From positions 124,001 to 188,000 of the forward strand of contig NZ_AKKU01000015.1 in assembly GCF_000272005.1 (NCBI RefSeq): a DNA stretch of 64,000 nt. Reading direction: 5' to 3'. Below are positions 35,512 through 45,287 of this stretch, piece after piece (position 1 is the first letter of the stretch; each line of letters opens with the position of its first letter). Position numbers and translations under genes: made by a program. The DNA is from Alishewanella agri BL06. Its GTDB lineage: Bacteria > Pseudomonadota > Gammaproteobacteria > Enterobacterales > Alteromonadaceae. The notes beneath the pieces were generated by a model. The model ran no database searches, had not been told where the DNA came from, and saw nothing but the letters and a program-made list of their open reading frames with translations.

Positions 35512-36231
35512 ATGCATCAAGAAGATATCGCGCTTTATAGCGCCATGCAAACGATAAAGTTACGACAGTTGCTGACCATGCCGCTACGTAAGTTTCGTCA
35601 CGAGTCAGAATTTGCGGCCTTTGTCCGTGGTGAGATGAAACGACTCTACAAAAACCAATCACTCTCACGCCGCACCTTAAAATACTTTGACGACGTGCTC
35701 TGCCCGACCCGGAGTGGTTTTATTCCGCGCTGGCAAAATCGGTTTCAACGCTATCTGGAAATTCAGGCGATTGTTAGTGCCTGCAAAGATAAAACGACAG
35801 AGCAACGACTGCAGTTGTTCTTTACCGCAATGAAAAATCAAGATTTTGCGGTACAGTTCGGTCATAGTGACCAGTTAGAGTTTGATGAGGTTGAATCGGC
35901 CAAAGTCTTGAACCAAGGTTTTGTTGGGATGGCACAGTCCGAGGTTGAAAAACTACAACGTAATGGCCTCAGGGAAGATACTTACCTCACCTACTATCTG
36001 GGCGCCGATGACGAAAATGCTGAACTGCGGCTTACCCGCAGCCTGCAAAGTTTGGGCTTTAACTTTTATTTCGATGCCGCTAGCAATAACGGTAAGCTAG
36101 AGCGCGGCATTTTCGCTTATATTGTTGTAGTGAGCTTTGCAGAACAATTGCTGCCAGCTCGGCACCAACCACCAGGCGATAAAAAAGTGGTCATCCAATC
36201 GATGCTAGCCACGCAGACAAAAGTCGCCTAG
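35512..36231 (+). CDS. Hypothetical protein, unrecognised family
   Basis: A 239-residue soluble protein that I do not recognise. It begins MHQEDIALYSAMQTIKLRQLL and has a basic stretch (residues about 22-60) and several helices. Toward the C-terminus comes a hydrophobic segment (GIFAYIVVVSFAEQLLP) too short to be certain as a membrane anchor. There is no signal peptide. It lies 61 bases after the isocitrate dehydrogenase gene, with a weak hairpin plus TTTTT (35470-35492) between them, so co-transcription is uncertain. An inverted-repeat segment follows it (36238-36284). Confidence 0.65.
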   Translation: MHQEDIALYSAMQTIKLRQLLTMPLRKFRHESEFAAFVRGEMKRLYKNQSLSRRTLKYFDDVLCPTRSGFIPRWQNRFQRYLEIQAIVSACKDKTTEQRLQLFFTAMKNQDFAVQFGHSDQLEFDEVESAKVLNQGFVGMAQSEVEKLQRNGLREDTYLTYYLGADDENAELRLTRSLQSLGFNFYFDAASNNGKLERGIFAYIVVVSFAEQLLPARHQPPGDKKVVIQSMLATQTKVA

Positions 36232-36237
36232 GCTGAT

Positions 36238-36284
36238 GGCATAAATAAACCGCAGAAAATATGGCGTTAACGCATTTTTATGCC
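36238..36284. repeat. Nested inverted repeat after the unrecognised gene
   Basis: Outer arms GGCATAAA (36238-36245) and TTTATGCC (36277-36284); inside them lies a 10-base palindrome GCGTTAACGC followed by ATTTTT. Probably a terminator for the unrecognised gene. Confidence 0.4.
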
Positions 36285-36302
36285 CTAAAAACAGACTTTA
36301 AC

Positions 36303-36331
36303 TGGTTTCTAGTCGCATAAACCACTATAAT
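36303..36331 (+). promoter_or_regulatory. Candidate promoter of the sulP-type gene
   Basis: TGGTTT (36303-36308), 17-base spacer, perfect TATAAT (36326-36331). The leader would be about 180 bases. Confidence 0.5.
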
Positions 36332-36520
36332 ACCGCGCTTCAAATATTGTAGCGTTCATTTTTTATTCAATGAGGATCGGCCGGTGTAATTAAACAACAC
36401 ATTGAAAAATTGCTAATAAAGTTGAGAGTTGGGAGCCAGTACATCAAAAGGCGCAACTTTAGTGCAATTTATGCTGTGTTGTCCCAGTTATTACCGTGTT
36501 TTTTACTTATTGGATATTTT

Positions 36521-38005
36521 ATGTTGAAGTCTATTCAGCAGAATTGGTTCTCTAATATCAAAGGGGACTTTCTTGCTGCCATCGTTGTAGCCCTGGCACT
36601 GATTCCTGAAGCCATTGCCTTTTCCATCATTGCTGGCGTCGACCCGAAAGTGGGCCTGTATGCGTCTTTTGCAATCTGTTTAATTATTTCCTTTACCGGT
36701 GCCCGCTCCGGTATGATTTCTGCTGCAACCGGCGCTATGGCGCTGTTAATGATTATGCTGGTAAAAGAGCATGGCCTACAGTACTTGCTGGCAGCAACCC
36801 TATTAACCGGCGTAATCCAGATTGTTTTTGGCCTGTTTAAACTGGGTGACCTGATGCGTTTCGTATCACGCTCTGTCGTCACCGGCTTTGTTAATGCGCT
36901 AGCCATCCTCATCTTTTTGGCGCAATTACCGGAATTGAGCGGCACCTATGGCTCAGTGACGGTTTACGGCATGACAGCTTTAGGTCTGGCCATTATTTAT
37001 TTATTTCCGTATGTCACCAAGGCTATTCCATCACCACTGGTATGTATCGTTGTTCTCACCGTTATTGCGACCTATTTTGGCTTTGATATCCGTACCGTTG
37101 CCGATATGGGCGAATTACCAGACAGCTTACCAATCTTTTTGTGGCCAGATGTTCCGCTTAACTTTGAAACTCTGCAAATTATCTTCCCTACATCATTAGC
37201 GCTGGCGGTAGTCGGGATTTTAGAGTCGCTAATGACAGCAACCATTGTGGACGATTTAACAGATACCAACAGTAATAAAAATCGTGAATGTGTTGGTCAG
37301 GGTGTTGCGAATATAGGTTCAGGTTTAATTGGTGGTATGGCTGGCTGTGCGATGATTGGTCAGTCAATTATTAATGTACAGTCAGGCGGCCGCACCCGGC
37401 TTTCGACCTTACTGGCAGGCGTTATCCTTTTGGTTATGGTGGTGTTTTTAGATAAGTGGGTTGGTATGATCCCGATGGCGGCATTGGTAGCCGTAATGAT
37501 TATGGTGGCTATTGGTACCTTTAGTTGGGGATCAGTAAAAGATCTGACGAAAAATCCCAAAAGCTCTTCGGTCGTCATGATTATGACGGTTATCGTTGTA
37601 GTGGCAACCCACAATCTCGCTTATGGTGTTTTAGTTGGTGTTTTACTCAGCGCGTTATTCTTTGCCAACAAAGTCGGGCAAATTTTGTACATCGGTTCCA
37701 GTCTGTCGAAAGATAGTCATGAACGCACTTACCACGTTATTGGCCAAGTGTTTTTCAGTTCGAGCGAGCAATTTGTTAACGCTTTCGATTTTAAAGAAGC
37801 CGTTGAAAAAGTAACTATTGATTTGAGTAAGGCGCATTTTTGGGATATCACTGCGGTTAGCTCACTGGATAAAGTGGTGATTAAATTCCGCCGTGAAGGT
37901 ACCGATGTTCAGCTGATTGGGCTGAACGAGGCCAGTGCAACGCTGGTAGACAAGTTTGCTGTACATAACCAGCCTGATGCGGTTGAAAAACTGATGGGCC
38001 ACTAG
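36521..38005 (+). CDS. SulP family inorganic anion transporter with STAS domain
   Basis: A 494-residue membrane carrier of the SLC26/SulP group (sulfate, bicarbonate or related anions). I start it at the ATG at 36521 ([34 protein letters not shown]); an upstream extension would begin with TTG and lacks family similarity. About 12-14 membrane helices follow, then a short cytosolic STAS domain (about 410-494: [19 protein letters not shown]...[23 protein letters not shown]). It lies 10 bases before a universal stress protein gene. Followed by nhaD, which exports sodium; a sodium-coupled bicarbonate role would fit, but that is inference. Confidence 0.9.
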   Translation: MLKSIQQNWFSNIKGDFLAAIVVALALIPEAIAFSIIAGVDPKVGLYASFAICLIISFTGARSGMISAATGAMALLMIMLVKEHGLQYLLAATLLTGVIQIVFGLFKLGDLMRFVSRSVVTGFVNALAILIFLAQLPELSGTYGSVTVYGMTALGLAIIYLFPYVTKAIPSPLVCIVVLTVIATYFGFDIRTVADMGELPDSLPIFLWPDVPLNFETLQIIFPTSLALAVVGILESLMTATIVDDLTDTNSNKNRECVGQGVANIGSGLIGGMAGCAMIGQSIINVQSGGRTRLSTLLAGVILLVMVVFLDKWVGMIPMAALVAVMIMVAIGTFSWGSVKDLTKNPKSSSVVMIMTVIVVVATHNLAYGVLVGVLLSALFFANKVGQILYIGSSLSKDSHERTYHVIGQVFFSSSEQFVNAFDFKEAVEKVTIDLSKAHFWDITAVSSLDKVVIKFRREGTDVQLIGLNEASATLVDKFAVHNQPDAVEKLMGH

Positions 38006-38015
38006 GAGAACCAAT

Positions 38016-38870
38016 ATGAGCAGAAAAGTACTGGCGTGTATCGACGCCTCACCCTATGCACAAGCGGTATGTGACTATGCGGCCTGGGCAGCTAAAAAGC
38101 TTCAAGTTGCGATGTCGGTGATTCATGTTCTGGACAATGCAGATAAAGCAGTACATACCGATTTTAGCGGTAGCATTGGTCTGGGAAGCCAGGAAGCCTT
38201 ATTACAGCAGCTGGCCGAATTAGATGCACAACATGCAAAATTGGCGTTACAGCGTGGTCGTATTATGCTTGATGCCGCTAAAGCCCGCGCCGAAGCAGCA
38301 GGTGTAAAAGAGGTAGACGAGCGTCTGCGCCATGGTCAGTTGGTTGAAACTCTAGCCGCGCTGGAGGAAGAAACCCGTTTGTTGGTGCTCGGAAAACGCG
38401 GTTTCACCAGTGCCGACGCTCACGGTCATATTGGCCTGCACGTCGAGCGAGTGATCCGCTCCTTGCACAAACCCATTCTACTTACGCAGCAAAGTTATAC
38501 TGAACCCAAAAGCATCATGCTGGCTTTTGATGGTAGCGCTACGGCATTGAAAGGTCTGGAAATGCTAGCTGCCAGTCCACTGGGTAAAGGCTTACCGGTT
38601 CATTTGGTGATGGCCAGTGCCACTACGGCGGCTACTGAAGCACATATGGAGGCTGCAGCCGGCATTCTTCGTAATGCAGGTTTTGAAACCAAGGTTGCAA
38701 TTGTTGGCGGAGAGCCCGAAGAGGTGCTGCATCAGTACCAGCAACAGCATAATATCGATTTGCTGGTAATGGGGGCTTATGGTCATTCCCGTATCCGCCA
38801 ATTTATTGTTGGCAGTACTACCACTGCCATGATTAGCAAGGCCAAGTGCAGCTTACTGATCCTGCGTTAA
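38016..38870 (+). CDS. Tandem universal stress protein
   Basis: A 284-residue cytosolic protein made of two UspA-type domains (about 1-145 and 150-284). The first starts KVLACIDASPYAQAVCDYAAW; its nucleotide loop (GKRGFTSAD...) is degenerate. The second carries the ATP-binding pattern G-x2-G-x9-G-S in GAYGHSRIRQFIVGST, so only this half is predicted to bind ATP. It is probably co-transcribed with the SulP carrier gene, and such pairs are common in marine gammaproteobacteria. Usp proteins often sense or modulate transport and stress status. Confidence 0.93.
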   Translation: MSRKVLACIDASPYAQAVCDYAAWAAKKLQVAMSVIHVLDNADKAVHTDFSGSIGLGSQEALLQQLAELDAQHAKLALQRGRIMLDAAKARAEAAGVKEVDERLRHGQLVETLAALEEETRLLVLGKRGFTSADAHGHIGLHVERVIRSLHKPILLTQQSYTEPKSIMLAFDGSATALKGLEMLAASPLGKGLPVHLVMASATTAATEAHMEAAAGILRNAGFETKVAIVGGEPEEVLHQYQQQHNIDLLVMGAYGHSRIRQFIVGSTTTAMISKAKCSLLILR

Positions 38871-38880
38871 TGTCGTCAGG

Positions 38881-38909
38881 CCCGGTGCAATGCCGGGTCT
38901 ATCGTTTTT
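38881..38909 (+). terminator. Terminator after the usp gene
   Basis: CCCGG, 7-base loop, CCGGG (38881-38897), then TCTATCG and TTTTT. Confidence 0.5.
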
Positions 38910-38935
38910 GTCATACGTGAGTAGTTAACTTAATC

Positions 38936-40387
38936 ATGCGAAACTTCATTATTTTGCTTAGCGTAACCGCTGCGCTGCTATTTACCCCCAGCGCTTTTGC
39001 TGCCGTTGGCGGCCTGGATCTGACTGCCAGCCTTACCGGCTTTATCGCTATTGGCATCTTTGTGCTGGCCTATGCGCTGGTCATGCTTGAAGAGAAAATA
39101 CACCTACGCAAATCTAAACCGGTACTTGTTGCAGCAGGCATTATCTGGGCGATGATCGGTTGGCAATATGTACAGGCTGGCATGCCGGCAGAATCCGAAG
39201 ATGCATTTCGCCACACCCTGCTTGAGTTTGCCGAATTGATGCTGTTTTTACTGGTCGCTATGACCTACATTAACGCCCTGGAGGAGCGCCGGCTGTTTGA
39301 TGTACTACGCAGCTGGATGGTGCGTAAAGGTTTTAGTTATAAACAGTTGTTTTGGATAACCGGCATATTGTCGTTTTTTATCTCACCGGTCGCAGACAAT
39401 TTGACCACGGCGTTGTTAATGTGTGCCGTAGTGATGAAGGTGGCAGAGGGCGATAAAAAATTTATTAACCTGTGCTGTATTAATATCGTAATAGCGGCAA
39501 ATGCCGGCGGTGCCTTTAGCCCCTTTGGCGATATTACCACCTTGATGGTGTGGCAAGCCGGGCTATTAAACTTTGCTGAATTTTTAGTGTTGTTTGTACC
39601 GTCAATGGTGAATTATCTAATCCCAGCCATCATTATGGGCTTTTTTGTTGAAAACCGTAAACCGGTGGCTCTGGAAGAAGATATTGAGCTTAAGCGCGGT
39701 GCGCTGCGCATCTTAACCTTATTTTTGCTTACTATTGCTACTGCGGTTGCTTTTCATACGGTGCTACATTTACCGCCGGTTCTGGGCATGATGACAGGCT
39801 TGGGCTATCTACAATTTTTTGGCTATTTTTTGCGCGTCACGCTACCAGGCTCACTGGCGCGAAAAAGAGCACTGGCCGAGCGTGAGGGCGACATGGAGCG
39901 CATCCGTGCTTTGGGCCAGGTTGTACCCTTTGATGTATTTAGCCGGGTTTCACGCGCCGAATGGGACACCTTGCTGTTTTTCTACGGCGTTGTGATGTGC
40001 GTGGGTGGACTGGGTTTTATTGGCTACCTTGCACAAATGTCAGACTTACTCTACACCCAATGGGATGCCACCTGGGCGAATGTGGCGCTGGGCGTAATTT
40101 CTGCGGTAATCGATAATATACCGGTGATGTTCGCCGTACTGACCATGCAGCCTGACATGTCTCATGGCCACTGGCTGTTAATTACGCTTACCGCTGGTGT
40201 TGGCGGAAGCTTGTTATCAATAGGGTCAGCGGCAGGCGTTGCTTTAATGGGCCAGGCTCGAGGGTATTACACCTTTGCCGGCCATTTAAAATGGGCGCCG
40301 GTAATTCTGCTTGGTTATATCGCCAGTGTCCTTACGCATCTATGGCTGAATGAGGCTAGCTTTAGTGTGTTCGGCATCAGTGGTTAG
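38936..40387 (+). CDS. nhaD: Na+/H+ antiporter NhaD
   Basis: A 483-residue inner-membrane antiporter that expels sodium in exchange for protons, important in salty or alkaline habitats. The N-terminus looks like a signal-type helix (LLSVTAALLFTPSAFA) followed by about 12 further helices. The motifs SPVADNLTTALLMCAVV and NIVIAANAGGAFSPFGDITTLMVWQAG, plus VISAVIDNIPVMFAVLTM, are typical of NhaD. The NhaD type is common in marine and halotolerant species, which supports the habitat inference. Only three bases separate it from the following MFS gene. Confidence 0.94.
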   Translation: MRNFIILLSVTAALLFTPSAFAAVGGLDLTASLTGFIAIGIFVLAYALVMLEEKIHLRKSKPVLVAAGIIWAMIGWQYVQAGMPAESEDAFRHTLLEFAELMLFLLVAMTYINALEERRLFDVLRSWMVRKGFSYKQLFWITGILSFFISPVADNLTTALLMCAVVMKVAEGDKKFINLCCINIVIAANAGGAFSPFGDITTLMVWQAGLLNFAEFLVLFVPSMVNYLIPAIIMGFFVENRKPVALEEDIELKRGALRILTLFLLTIATAVAFHTVLHLPPVLGMMTGLGYLQFFGYFLRVTLPGSLARKRALAEREGDMERIRALGQVVPFDVFSRVSRAEWDTLLFFYGVVMCVGGLGFIGYLAQMSDLLYTQWDATWANVALGVISAVIDNIPVMFAVLTMQPDMSHGHWLLITLTAGVGGSLLSIGSAAGVALMGQARGYYTFAGHLKWAPVILLGYIASVLTHLWLNEASFSVFGISG

Positions 40388-40390
40388 CAG

Positions 40391-41611
40391 TTGATTAAAT
40401 CATACTGGATCTTCACAACCCGGCAGTGGCCATTGCTGGGTTTTGGGTTTGCTACTGTATTCTGGGGTAACTTAGGCCAGTCGTTTTTCATTAGCTGGTT
40501 CGGTGCTGATTTTCAACAAAGTTTCGGTTTATCGGCGGCAGATTATGGCTTGATTTATGCTGTGGCGACTCTGTGCAGCGGCTTACTAATAATGGCATTG
40601 GGCGGCCAGATTGACCGTCTACCGCTGGGCCTCTTCACGGCACTGGTGGCAAGTGGTTTAGTCGCAGCCTGTTTGCTGCTATCTAAAGCCGACAACTTAA
40701 TGGTATTTGGCATGGCACTGTTTTTACTACGGCTGTGCGGTCAGGGCCTAATGCCGCACACTGCACAAACTACGATGGCTCGCTATTTTGTGGCCGATCG
40801 CGGTAAGGCATTAAGTGTGTCTGCCAGCGGCGTACCGGCCGGTGAAGTGCTACTGCCGACTATCGCTGTGTCGCTGATTGCCACTTTCGGCTGGCAGCAG
40901 AGCTGGTTATGGTTGGCCCTGAGTGTACTGCTGTTGTATGGCCCGTTAAGTGTGTATTTACTGCAAAAATCGACTACACAACGGAGTGTAAACATCGAGA
41001 CGACAAGCACGACAGCCATTGCTCTTAGCCGACGACATGTATTGGCCGATAAACGCTTCTGGCTTATTCTACCGGCCATCCTGGCAGGGCCCTTTATGGT
41101 TACCGGTTTATTTATTCAACAGCACTATTTGCTGACGGAGAAAAATTGGTCTACCACTCTGCTAGCGACAGGTTTTGTGCTGTACGGCATTACGCACTGG
41201 CTCAGTGCGATGTGGGCCGGGGCCCTGGTAGATCGCTTTAGCGCACGGCGCTTAGTGCGTTTTGTAATGCTACCACTGTGTCTGGCACTCTTTGCACTGG
41301 CCATGCTGAATGGTAACTGGCTGGCACCGCTGTTTATGGCCATGCTAGGTCTGGCGATTGGCTGCGCCCATCCAGTGTTTAGTGCTTTATGGGCGGAGGT
41401 CTATGGTATCGCCAATATTGGGGCCATCCGCTCGCTAGCGACATCTATTATGATGCTGGCCACTGCTGCCGCGCCATGGGTTTTTGGCCTGTTTATCGAC
41501 AGTGGCATCGCCGGTAGGCAGTTTTTTTCCTTACTGGCGCTTAGCGTCATATTCGCCGCGCTTAGCGCCTGGCAGGCGTTTGGCCCCACCACGCCTGCTG
41601 GCAACCGTTAA
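40391..41611 (+). CDS. MFS transporter
   Basis: A 406-residue major facilitator with 12 predicted membrane helices. The GGQIDRLPLG segment after helix 2 resembles the A-motif, and the AGALVDRFSARRLVR repeat is in the second half. The probable start is TTG at 40391, three bases after the nhaD stop, so translation is likely coupled. The substrate cannot be predicted. No divergent regulator is adjacent. Confidence 0.85.
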   Translation: MIKSYWIFTTRQWPLLGFGFATVFWGNLGQSFFISWFGADFQQSFGLSAADYGLIYAVATLCSGLLIMALGGQIDRLPLGLFTALVASGLVAACLLLSKADNLMVFGMALFLLRLCGQGLMPHTAQTTMARYFVADRGKALSVSASGVPAGEVLLPTIAVSLIATFGWQQSWLWLALSVLLLYGPLSVYLLQKSTTQRSVNIETTSTTAIALSRRHVLADKRFWLILPAILAGPFMVTGLFIQQHYLLTEKNWSTTLLATGFVLYGITHWLSAMWAGALVDRFSARRLVRFVMLPLCLALFALAMLNGNWLAPLFMAMLGLAIGCAHPVFSALWAEVYGIANIGAIRSLATSIMMLATAAAPWVFGLFIDSGIAGRQFFSLLALSVIFAALSAWQAFGPTTPAGNR

Positions 41612-41626
41612 TATTGAAGGAGCATT

Positions 41627-42157
41627 ATGCGCTTGATAACCTGTTTAAAGCATATTCAGCCAAAAGCTGAGCATACTATGGCTGAGCGCATCGCTACCCG
41701 CGCCATTGTGCTAAAAGGTGAGCAAATATTGCTGCTTTATACCCGCCGTTATAACGATTATAGCCTGCCGGGCGGCGGTGTTGATGCGGGTGAAACACTG
41801 CAGGACGCGCTGGTACGCGAATTAGGCGAAGAGACCGGCGCTCAGCATGTTCGCGTGCTTTCCGAGTTTGGAATGGTTGATGAATACCGACCTTGGTACC
41901 GTAATAATATTGACGTGATGTTTATGCGCTCATACTGCTATTTGTGCCAGCTCGAAGGCGAGCTTGGTACACCCCAGCTGGAGGATCACGAGCAGGCCAA
42001 CGGAATGCAGGTGCGCTGGGTAAACATCCATGCTGCCATAGCACACAATAAAGCCGTCATGGCCAGCGAAGCCGCGACCACCGGCTTATCCATAGTGCGC
42101 GAAACCCTGCTGCTTGAAACCATCGCGGCGGAGTGTTTAACTGGCTGCATCGCCTAA
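41627..42157 (+). CDS. Nudix hydrolase
   Basis: A 176-residue pyrophosphohydrolase. The complete Nudix box is seen: G-x5-E-x7-REL-x-EE-x-G within GGGVDAGETLQDALVRELGEETG. The start (MRLITCLKHI...) is supported by AAGGAG five bases before the ATG; an internal ATG at 41678 (MAERIATRAIVLKGEQ) is an alternative that would begin at the Nudix domain. Substrate specificity cannot be inferred. It is probably in the same transcript as the MFS gene. Confidence 0.9.
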   Translation: MRLITCLKHIQPKAEHTMAERIATRAIVLKGEQILLLYTRRYNDYSLPGGGVDAGETLQDALVRELGEETGAQHVRVLSEFGMVDEYRPWYRNNIDVMFMRSYCYLCQLEGELGTPQLEDHEQANGMQVRWVNIHAAIAHNKAVMASEAATTGLSIVRETLLLETIAAECLTGCIA

Positions 42158-42180
42158 ATACAGCAAAACAGCCTGAAGCT

Positions 42181-42525
42181 ATGTTAAGCAAAAATCAAAT
42201 CAGTCAGTTAAAGCAGCAATTGTTAACCGAACAACACAAGCTGCAGCAAGAAGCGGTACAGGCGCTAGACAGCAGTGCCACCGTGCAGCTGGATCAGCAA
42301 AGTGTGGGCCGCCTCTCCAGAATGGATGCGCTGCAGGCACAAGCTATGGCACAAGAGCTGGCCAGACGCCGCACCCGACAATTGCTTGAGATAGCCGCAG
42401 CTTTAAAGCGTATCGATACTGGCGAATATGGCTTTTGCGAGGATTGCGACGAATCCATCAACGCTGCCCGCCTGCATATTAATCCTGCTTGTCGTTTTTG
42501 TCTTAATTGTGCCGATAACCATTAA
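42181..42525 (+). CDS. DksA/TraR family C4-type zinc finger protein
   Basis: A 114-residue protein with an N-terminal coiled coil and a C4 zinc finger FCEDCDESINAARLHINPACRFCLNCA. The segment SVGRLSRMDALQAQAMAQE is typical of the short TraR/DksA-like group, which acts on RNA polymerase through its secondary channel; the D-x2-D-x-A tip of true DksA is not present. The ATG at 42181 is chosen over a GTG at 42133 that lies within the Nudix gene and adds 16 atypical residues. It follows the Nudix gene closely and is probably co-transcribed. Confidence 0.88.
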   Translation: MLSKNQISQLKQQLLTEQHKLQQEAVQALDSSATVQLDQQSVGRLSRMDALQAQAMAQELARRRTRQLLEIAAALKRIDTGEYGFCEDCDESINAARLHINPACRFCLNCADNH

Positions 42526-42549
42526 AAAAAACGCCCCGACAAGCGGGGC
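42524..42549 (-). terminator. Terminator of ilvC
   Basis: On the minus strand GCCCCG-cttgt-CGGGGC followed by eight T residues, about 105 bases after the ilvC stop. It may also act on the convergent DksA-type gene. Confidence 0.7.
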
Positions 42550-42653
42550 AAAACAACCAAGGTCCACGTATAACATCATTATTGGTCAGGTGTCAGGCGG
42601 CACACTGTGTCTGGCCTGACGACCTGTAACCACATCATTCTTTGCGCGCTGGC

Positions 42654-44135
42654 TTAATTTGCCTCAACAATGCGTTTCATTGCTGTCATATAGCCGCGTA
42701 ATTTTTTACCTACCACTTCCACCGGATGCTGGCGGATGGCTTCATTGACGGCAATCAGCTTCAGGTTATCGACACCATTCTGACTGCTGCTTAAACCCTT
42801 ACCGATATATTCACTGCTTAAACTATTTACCTTATCGCGCAGCAAAGGCACTGCAGCATGGGCAAACAGGTAGTTACCGTACTCCGCCGTATCCGAAATC
42901 ACCACGTTCATTTCATACAAGCGCTTACGGGCGATAGTATTCGCAATTAATGGCGTTTCGTGCAGCGACTCATAGTAAGCCGACTCTTCGATAATGCCGG
43001 CATCGACCATGGTTTCAAAGGCCAGCTCGACTCCAGCTTTTACCATCGCCACCAACAGGATGCCACGGTCAAAGTATTCCTGTTCGCTGATCTGCTCGCT
43101 GGATACCGGCGCCTGTTCAAAGCCCGAGTCACGGGTTTGCTCACGCCAGGTCAGCAGATTTTTATCATCATTAGCCCAGTCTGCCATCATAGTGCGGGAG
43201 AACTCGCCACTGATAATGTCGTCCATATGTTTTTCAAACAGCGGACGTAAGGTGCCTTTTAACTCTTCTGCCAGATCATAGGCTTTAATCTTGGCCGGAT
43301 TGCTCAGCCGGTCCATCATATTGGTGATGCCGCCGTGCTTTAAGGCTTCGGTTACGGTTTCCCAGCCATACTGAATCAGTTTGGCGGCATAACCGGCTTC
43401 CATCCCATCGGCAACCATCTTGTCAAAGGCCAGAATCGCGCCGGTTTGCAGCATGCCACACAGAATGGTCTGCTCGCCCATCAAATCGGATTTTACTTCG
43501 GCAACAAAGGACGACTCCAATACCCCGGCCCGATCACCACCTGTCGCTGAAGCGTAGGCTTTGGCAATTTCCAGCCCCTGACCTTTAGGATCGTTCTCCG
43601 GATGCACTGCTATTAAGGTAGGTACGCCGAAGCCACGCTTATATTCTTCCCGTACTTCGGTGCCAGGACACTTAGGGGCCACCATAATCACCGTAATATC
43701 AGGCCGGATCTGCTTACCCTCTTCGACAATGTTAAAGCCGTGCGAGTAAGCCAGGGTCGCGCCCTGCTTCATTAGCGGCATAATGGCATCCACTACGCTG
43801 CTATGCTGCTTATCCGGGGTCAGGTTTAACACCAGATCGGCACCCGGAATTAATTGCTGATAAGTGCCGACAGTAAAACCATTGCTACTGGCTTTCTGGT
43901 ACGAAGCCCGCTTTTCGGCGATGGCCTCATCACGCAGCGCATAGCTGATGTTTAACCCTGAGTCGCGCATATTCAGACCCTGATTCAGGCCCTGCGCGCC
44001 ACAACCGACGATCACAATATTCCAATCTTTGATAAAGCTGCAGCCGTTAGCGAACTCAGCTTTGTCCATAAAGCGGCATTGGCCTAACTGGCGTAACTGC
44101 TGGCGTAAATTTAAGGTATTAAAGTAATTGCTCAT
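42654..44135 (-). CDS. ilvC: Ketol-acid reductoisomerase (class II)
   Basis: NADPH-dependent enzyme of valine, leucine and isoleucine synthesis: isomerises and reduces acetolactate or acetohydroxybutyrate. The long 493-residue class II form is as in E. coli. The ATG at 44135 (start [20 protein letters not shown]) is taken over an upstream one that would add 19 unrelated residues. The Rossmann loop [11 protein letters not shown], the [20 protein letters not shown] block and the duplicated C-terminal knot domain are visible. The ilvY regulator is divergent, and a long dyad lies between the starts, as in enterobacteria. Confidence 0.97.
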   Translation of the reverse strand: MSNYFNTLNLRQQLRQLGQCRFMDKAEFANGCSFIKDWNIVIVGCGAQGLNQGLNMRDSGLNISYALRDEAIAEKRASYQKASSNGFTVGTYQQLIPGADLVLNLTPDKQHSSVVDAIMPLMKQGATLAYSHGFNIVEEGKQIRPDITVIMVAPKCPGTEVREEYKRGFGVPTLIAVHPENDPKGQGLEIAKAYASATGGDRAGVLESSFVAEVKSDLMGEQTILCGMLQTGAILAFDKMVADGMEAGYAAKLIQYGWETVTEALKHGGITNMMDRLSNPAKIKAYDLAEELKGTLRPLFEKHMDDIISGEFSRTMMADWANDDKNLLTWREQTRDSGFEQAPVSSEQISEQEYFDRGILLVAMVKAGVELAFETMVDAGIIEESAYYESLHETPLIANTIARKRLYEMNVVISDTAEYGNYLFAHAAVPLLRDKVNSLSSEYIGKGLSSSQNGVDNLKLIAVNEAIRQHPVEVVGKKLRGYMTAMKRIVEAN

Positions 44136-44235
44136 CGTCAGTTCCAACATTCGTGCTGTGGCTGTTGCCAACAGGAGCAGCGGGTTTTTCATCAGGGATG
44201 CGCTGCTTTGATGAAAGCAGTCTATAACGCGACTT

Positions 44236-44287
44236 TTATTGCGTGAAGTGATATATTTTCAATACTGTATTTCACATTCTGCAATAA
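44236..44287. promoter_or_regulatory. Candidate IlvY operator between ilvC and ilvY
   Basis: An outer perfect dyad TTATTGC (44236-44242) and GCAATAA (44281-44287) encloses a second partial dyad GTGAA/TTCAC (44243-44247 and 44271-44275). A LysR-type regulator would be expected to bind such a site just before its own start (44290), giving autorepression and inducer-dependent activation of ilvC. A small hairpin CTGCTTT-gatg-AAAGCAG (44203-44220) lies in the ilvC leader. Confidence 0.55.
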
Positions 44288-44289
44288 AG

Positions 44290-45171
44290 ATGGATATTCG
44301 TAGCGCACAACTGTTTTTACATCTGGCCAGCAGCCTGAATTATGCCCGTACCAGCGAGCAGATGTTTGTTAGCCCTTCCACCCTAACCCGGGTGATCCAA
44401 CGGCTGGAAGAAGAGCTCGGCAGCAGCCTATTTGAACGCGATAACCGAACGGTGAAACTGACCACGGCAGGCAACCGCTTTCAACGCTTTGTAAGGCTGT
44501 GGCTGGATGAATGGCATCAGTTGCAACTGGATTTACAGCTAGCCAGCAGCGAGCTTAGCGGTACCTTAAGGATTTACTGTACCGTTACCGCCAGCTATAG
44601 CCATCTGCCGGCGCTGCTGGATAAATTTCGCCTGCACTGCCCAAAGGCAGAAATTCAGCTGAGTACCGGTGATGCGGCGCAGGCTATTGACCGCATTAAG
44701 CAGGATGAAGCCGATGTTGCTATCGCCGCCCGCCCTGAGCAGCTGCCAACTACCATGTACTTTCAAAGCATTGCTAGCCTGCCGGTGCGGTTGATTGCAC
44801 CTGTGATCCCGTGCCGGGTTAATGATTTACTGGCCGGTGCAGAGGTAAACTGGAATGAGATACCGCTGATCCTGCCCGAGCATGGTCCGGCGCGCAGTCG
44901 TTTTGACCGTTGGCTGAAAGACTGCAATATTAATCCGGCTGTGGTGGCCAAGGTTGATGGCCACGAAGCCCTGGTCTCGATGGTGGCATTAGGCAGCGGT
45001 GTCAGCATAGTGCCGGATCCGGTGTTGCAGCATAGCCCGGTAAAAGAGCGGGTTCGGGTGTTGGAACATCAATATCCGTTTCAGCCGTTTGACCTGGGGA
45101 TCTGTATGCTGGCAAAGCGGCAGCAGGAACCGCTGATAAAAAGCTTTTGGCAGCTGGCGCAAAAAAGCTGA
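44290..45171 (+). CDS. ilvY: LysR-type activator of ilvC
   Basis: A 293-residue LysR-type regulator. The ATG at 44290 (MDIRSAQLFLHLASSLNYARTSEQMF) is where the helix-turn-helix domain starts; the longer upstream frame overlaps the operator and is not used. The winged helix (VSPSTLTRVIQRLEEELGSSLFER) is followed by the substrate-binding fold with IYCTVTASYSHLP. In relatives acetolactate or acetohydroxybutyrate is the inducer for ilvC. It is divergent from ilvC by 154 bases. Confidence 0.93.
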   Translation: MDIRSAQLFLHLASSLNYARTSEQMFVSPSTLTRVIQRLEEELGSSLFERDNRTVKLTTAGNRFQRFVRLWLDEWHQLQLDLQLASSELSGTLRIYCTVTASYSHLPALLDKFRLHCPKAEIQLSTGDAAQAIDRIKQDEADVAIAARPEQLPTTMYFQSIASLPVRLIAPVIPCRVNDLLAGAEVNWNEIPLILPEHGPARSRFDRWLKDCNINPAVVAKVDGHEALVSMVALGSGVSIVPDPVLQHSPVKERVRVLEHQYPFQPFDLGICMLAKRQQEPLIKSFWQLAQKS

Positions 45172-45253
45172 CAGCCAATGTTGGTCACACCGGCATCGCG
45201 CCAACTTTGCAGCAGCTAAAACAAGATTGGAAATACCTAACAGGATAAGATGC

Positions 45254-45278
45254 ATAAAGCCGGGAAACCCGGCTTTAT
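45254..45278. terminator. Bidirectional terminator between ilvY and sspB
   Basis: ATAAAGCCGGG-aaa-CCCGGCTTTAT, 11 perfect pairs with a three-base loop, between convergent genes. Confidence 0.85.
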
Positions 45279-45287
45279 TGACTTACA

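Noticed and set aside
36410..36520. N-terminal extension of the SulP transporter
   Set aside because: It would begin with TTG without a ribosome site, and the added residues do not resemble the family.
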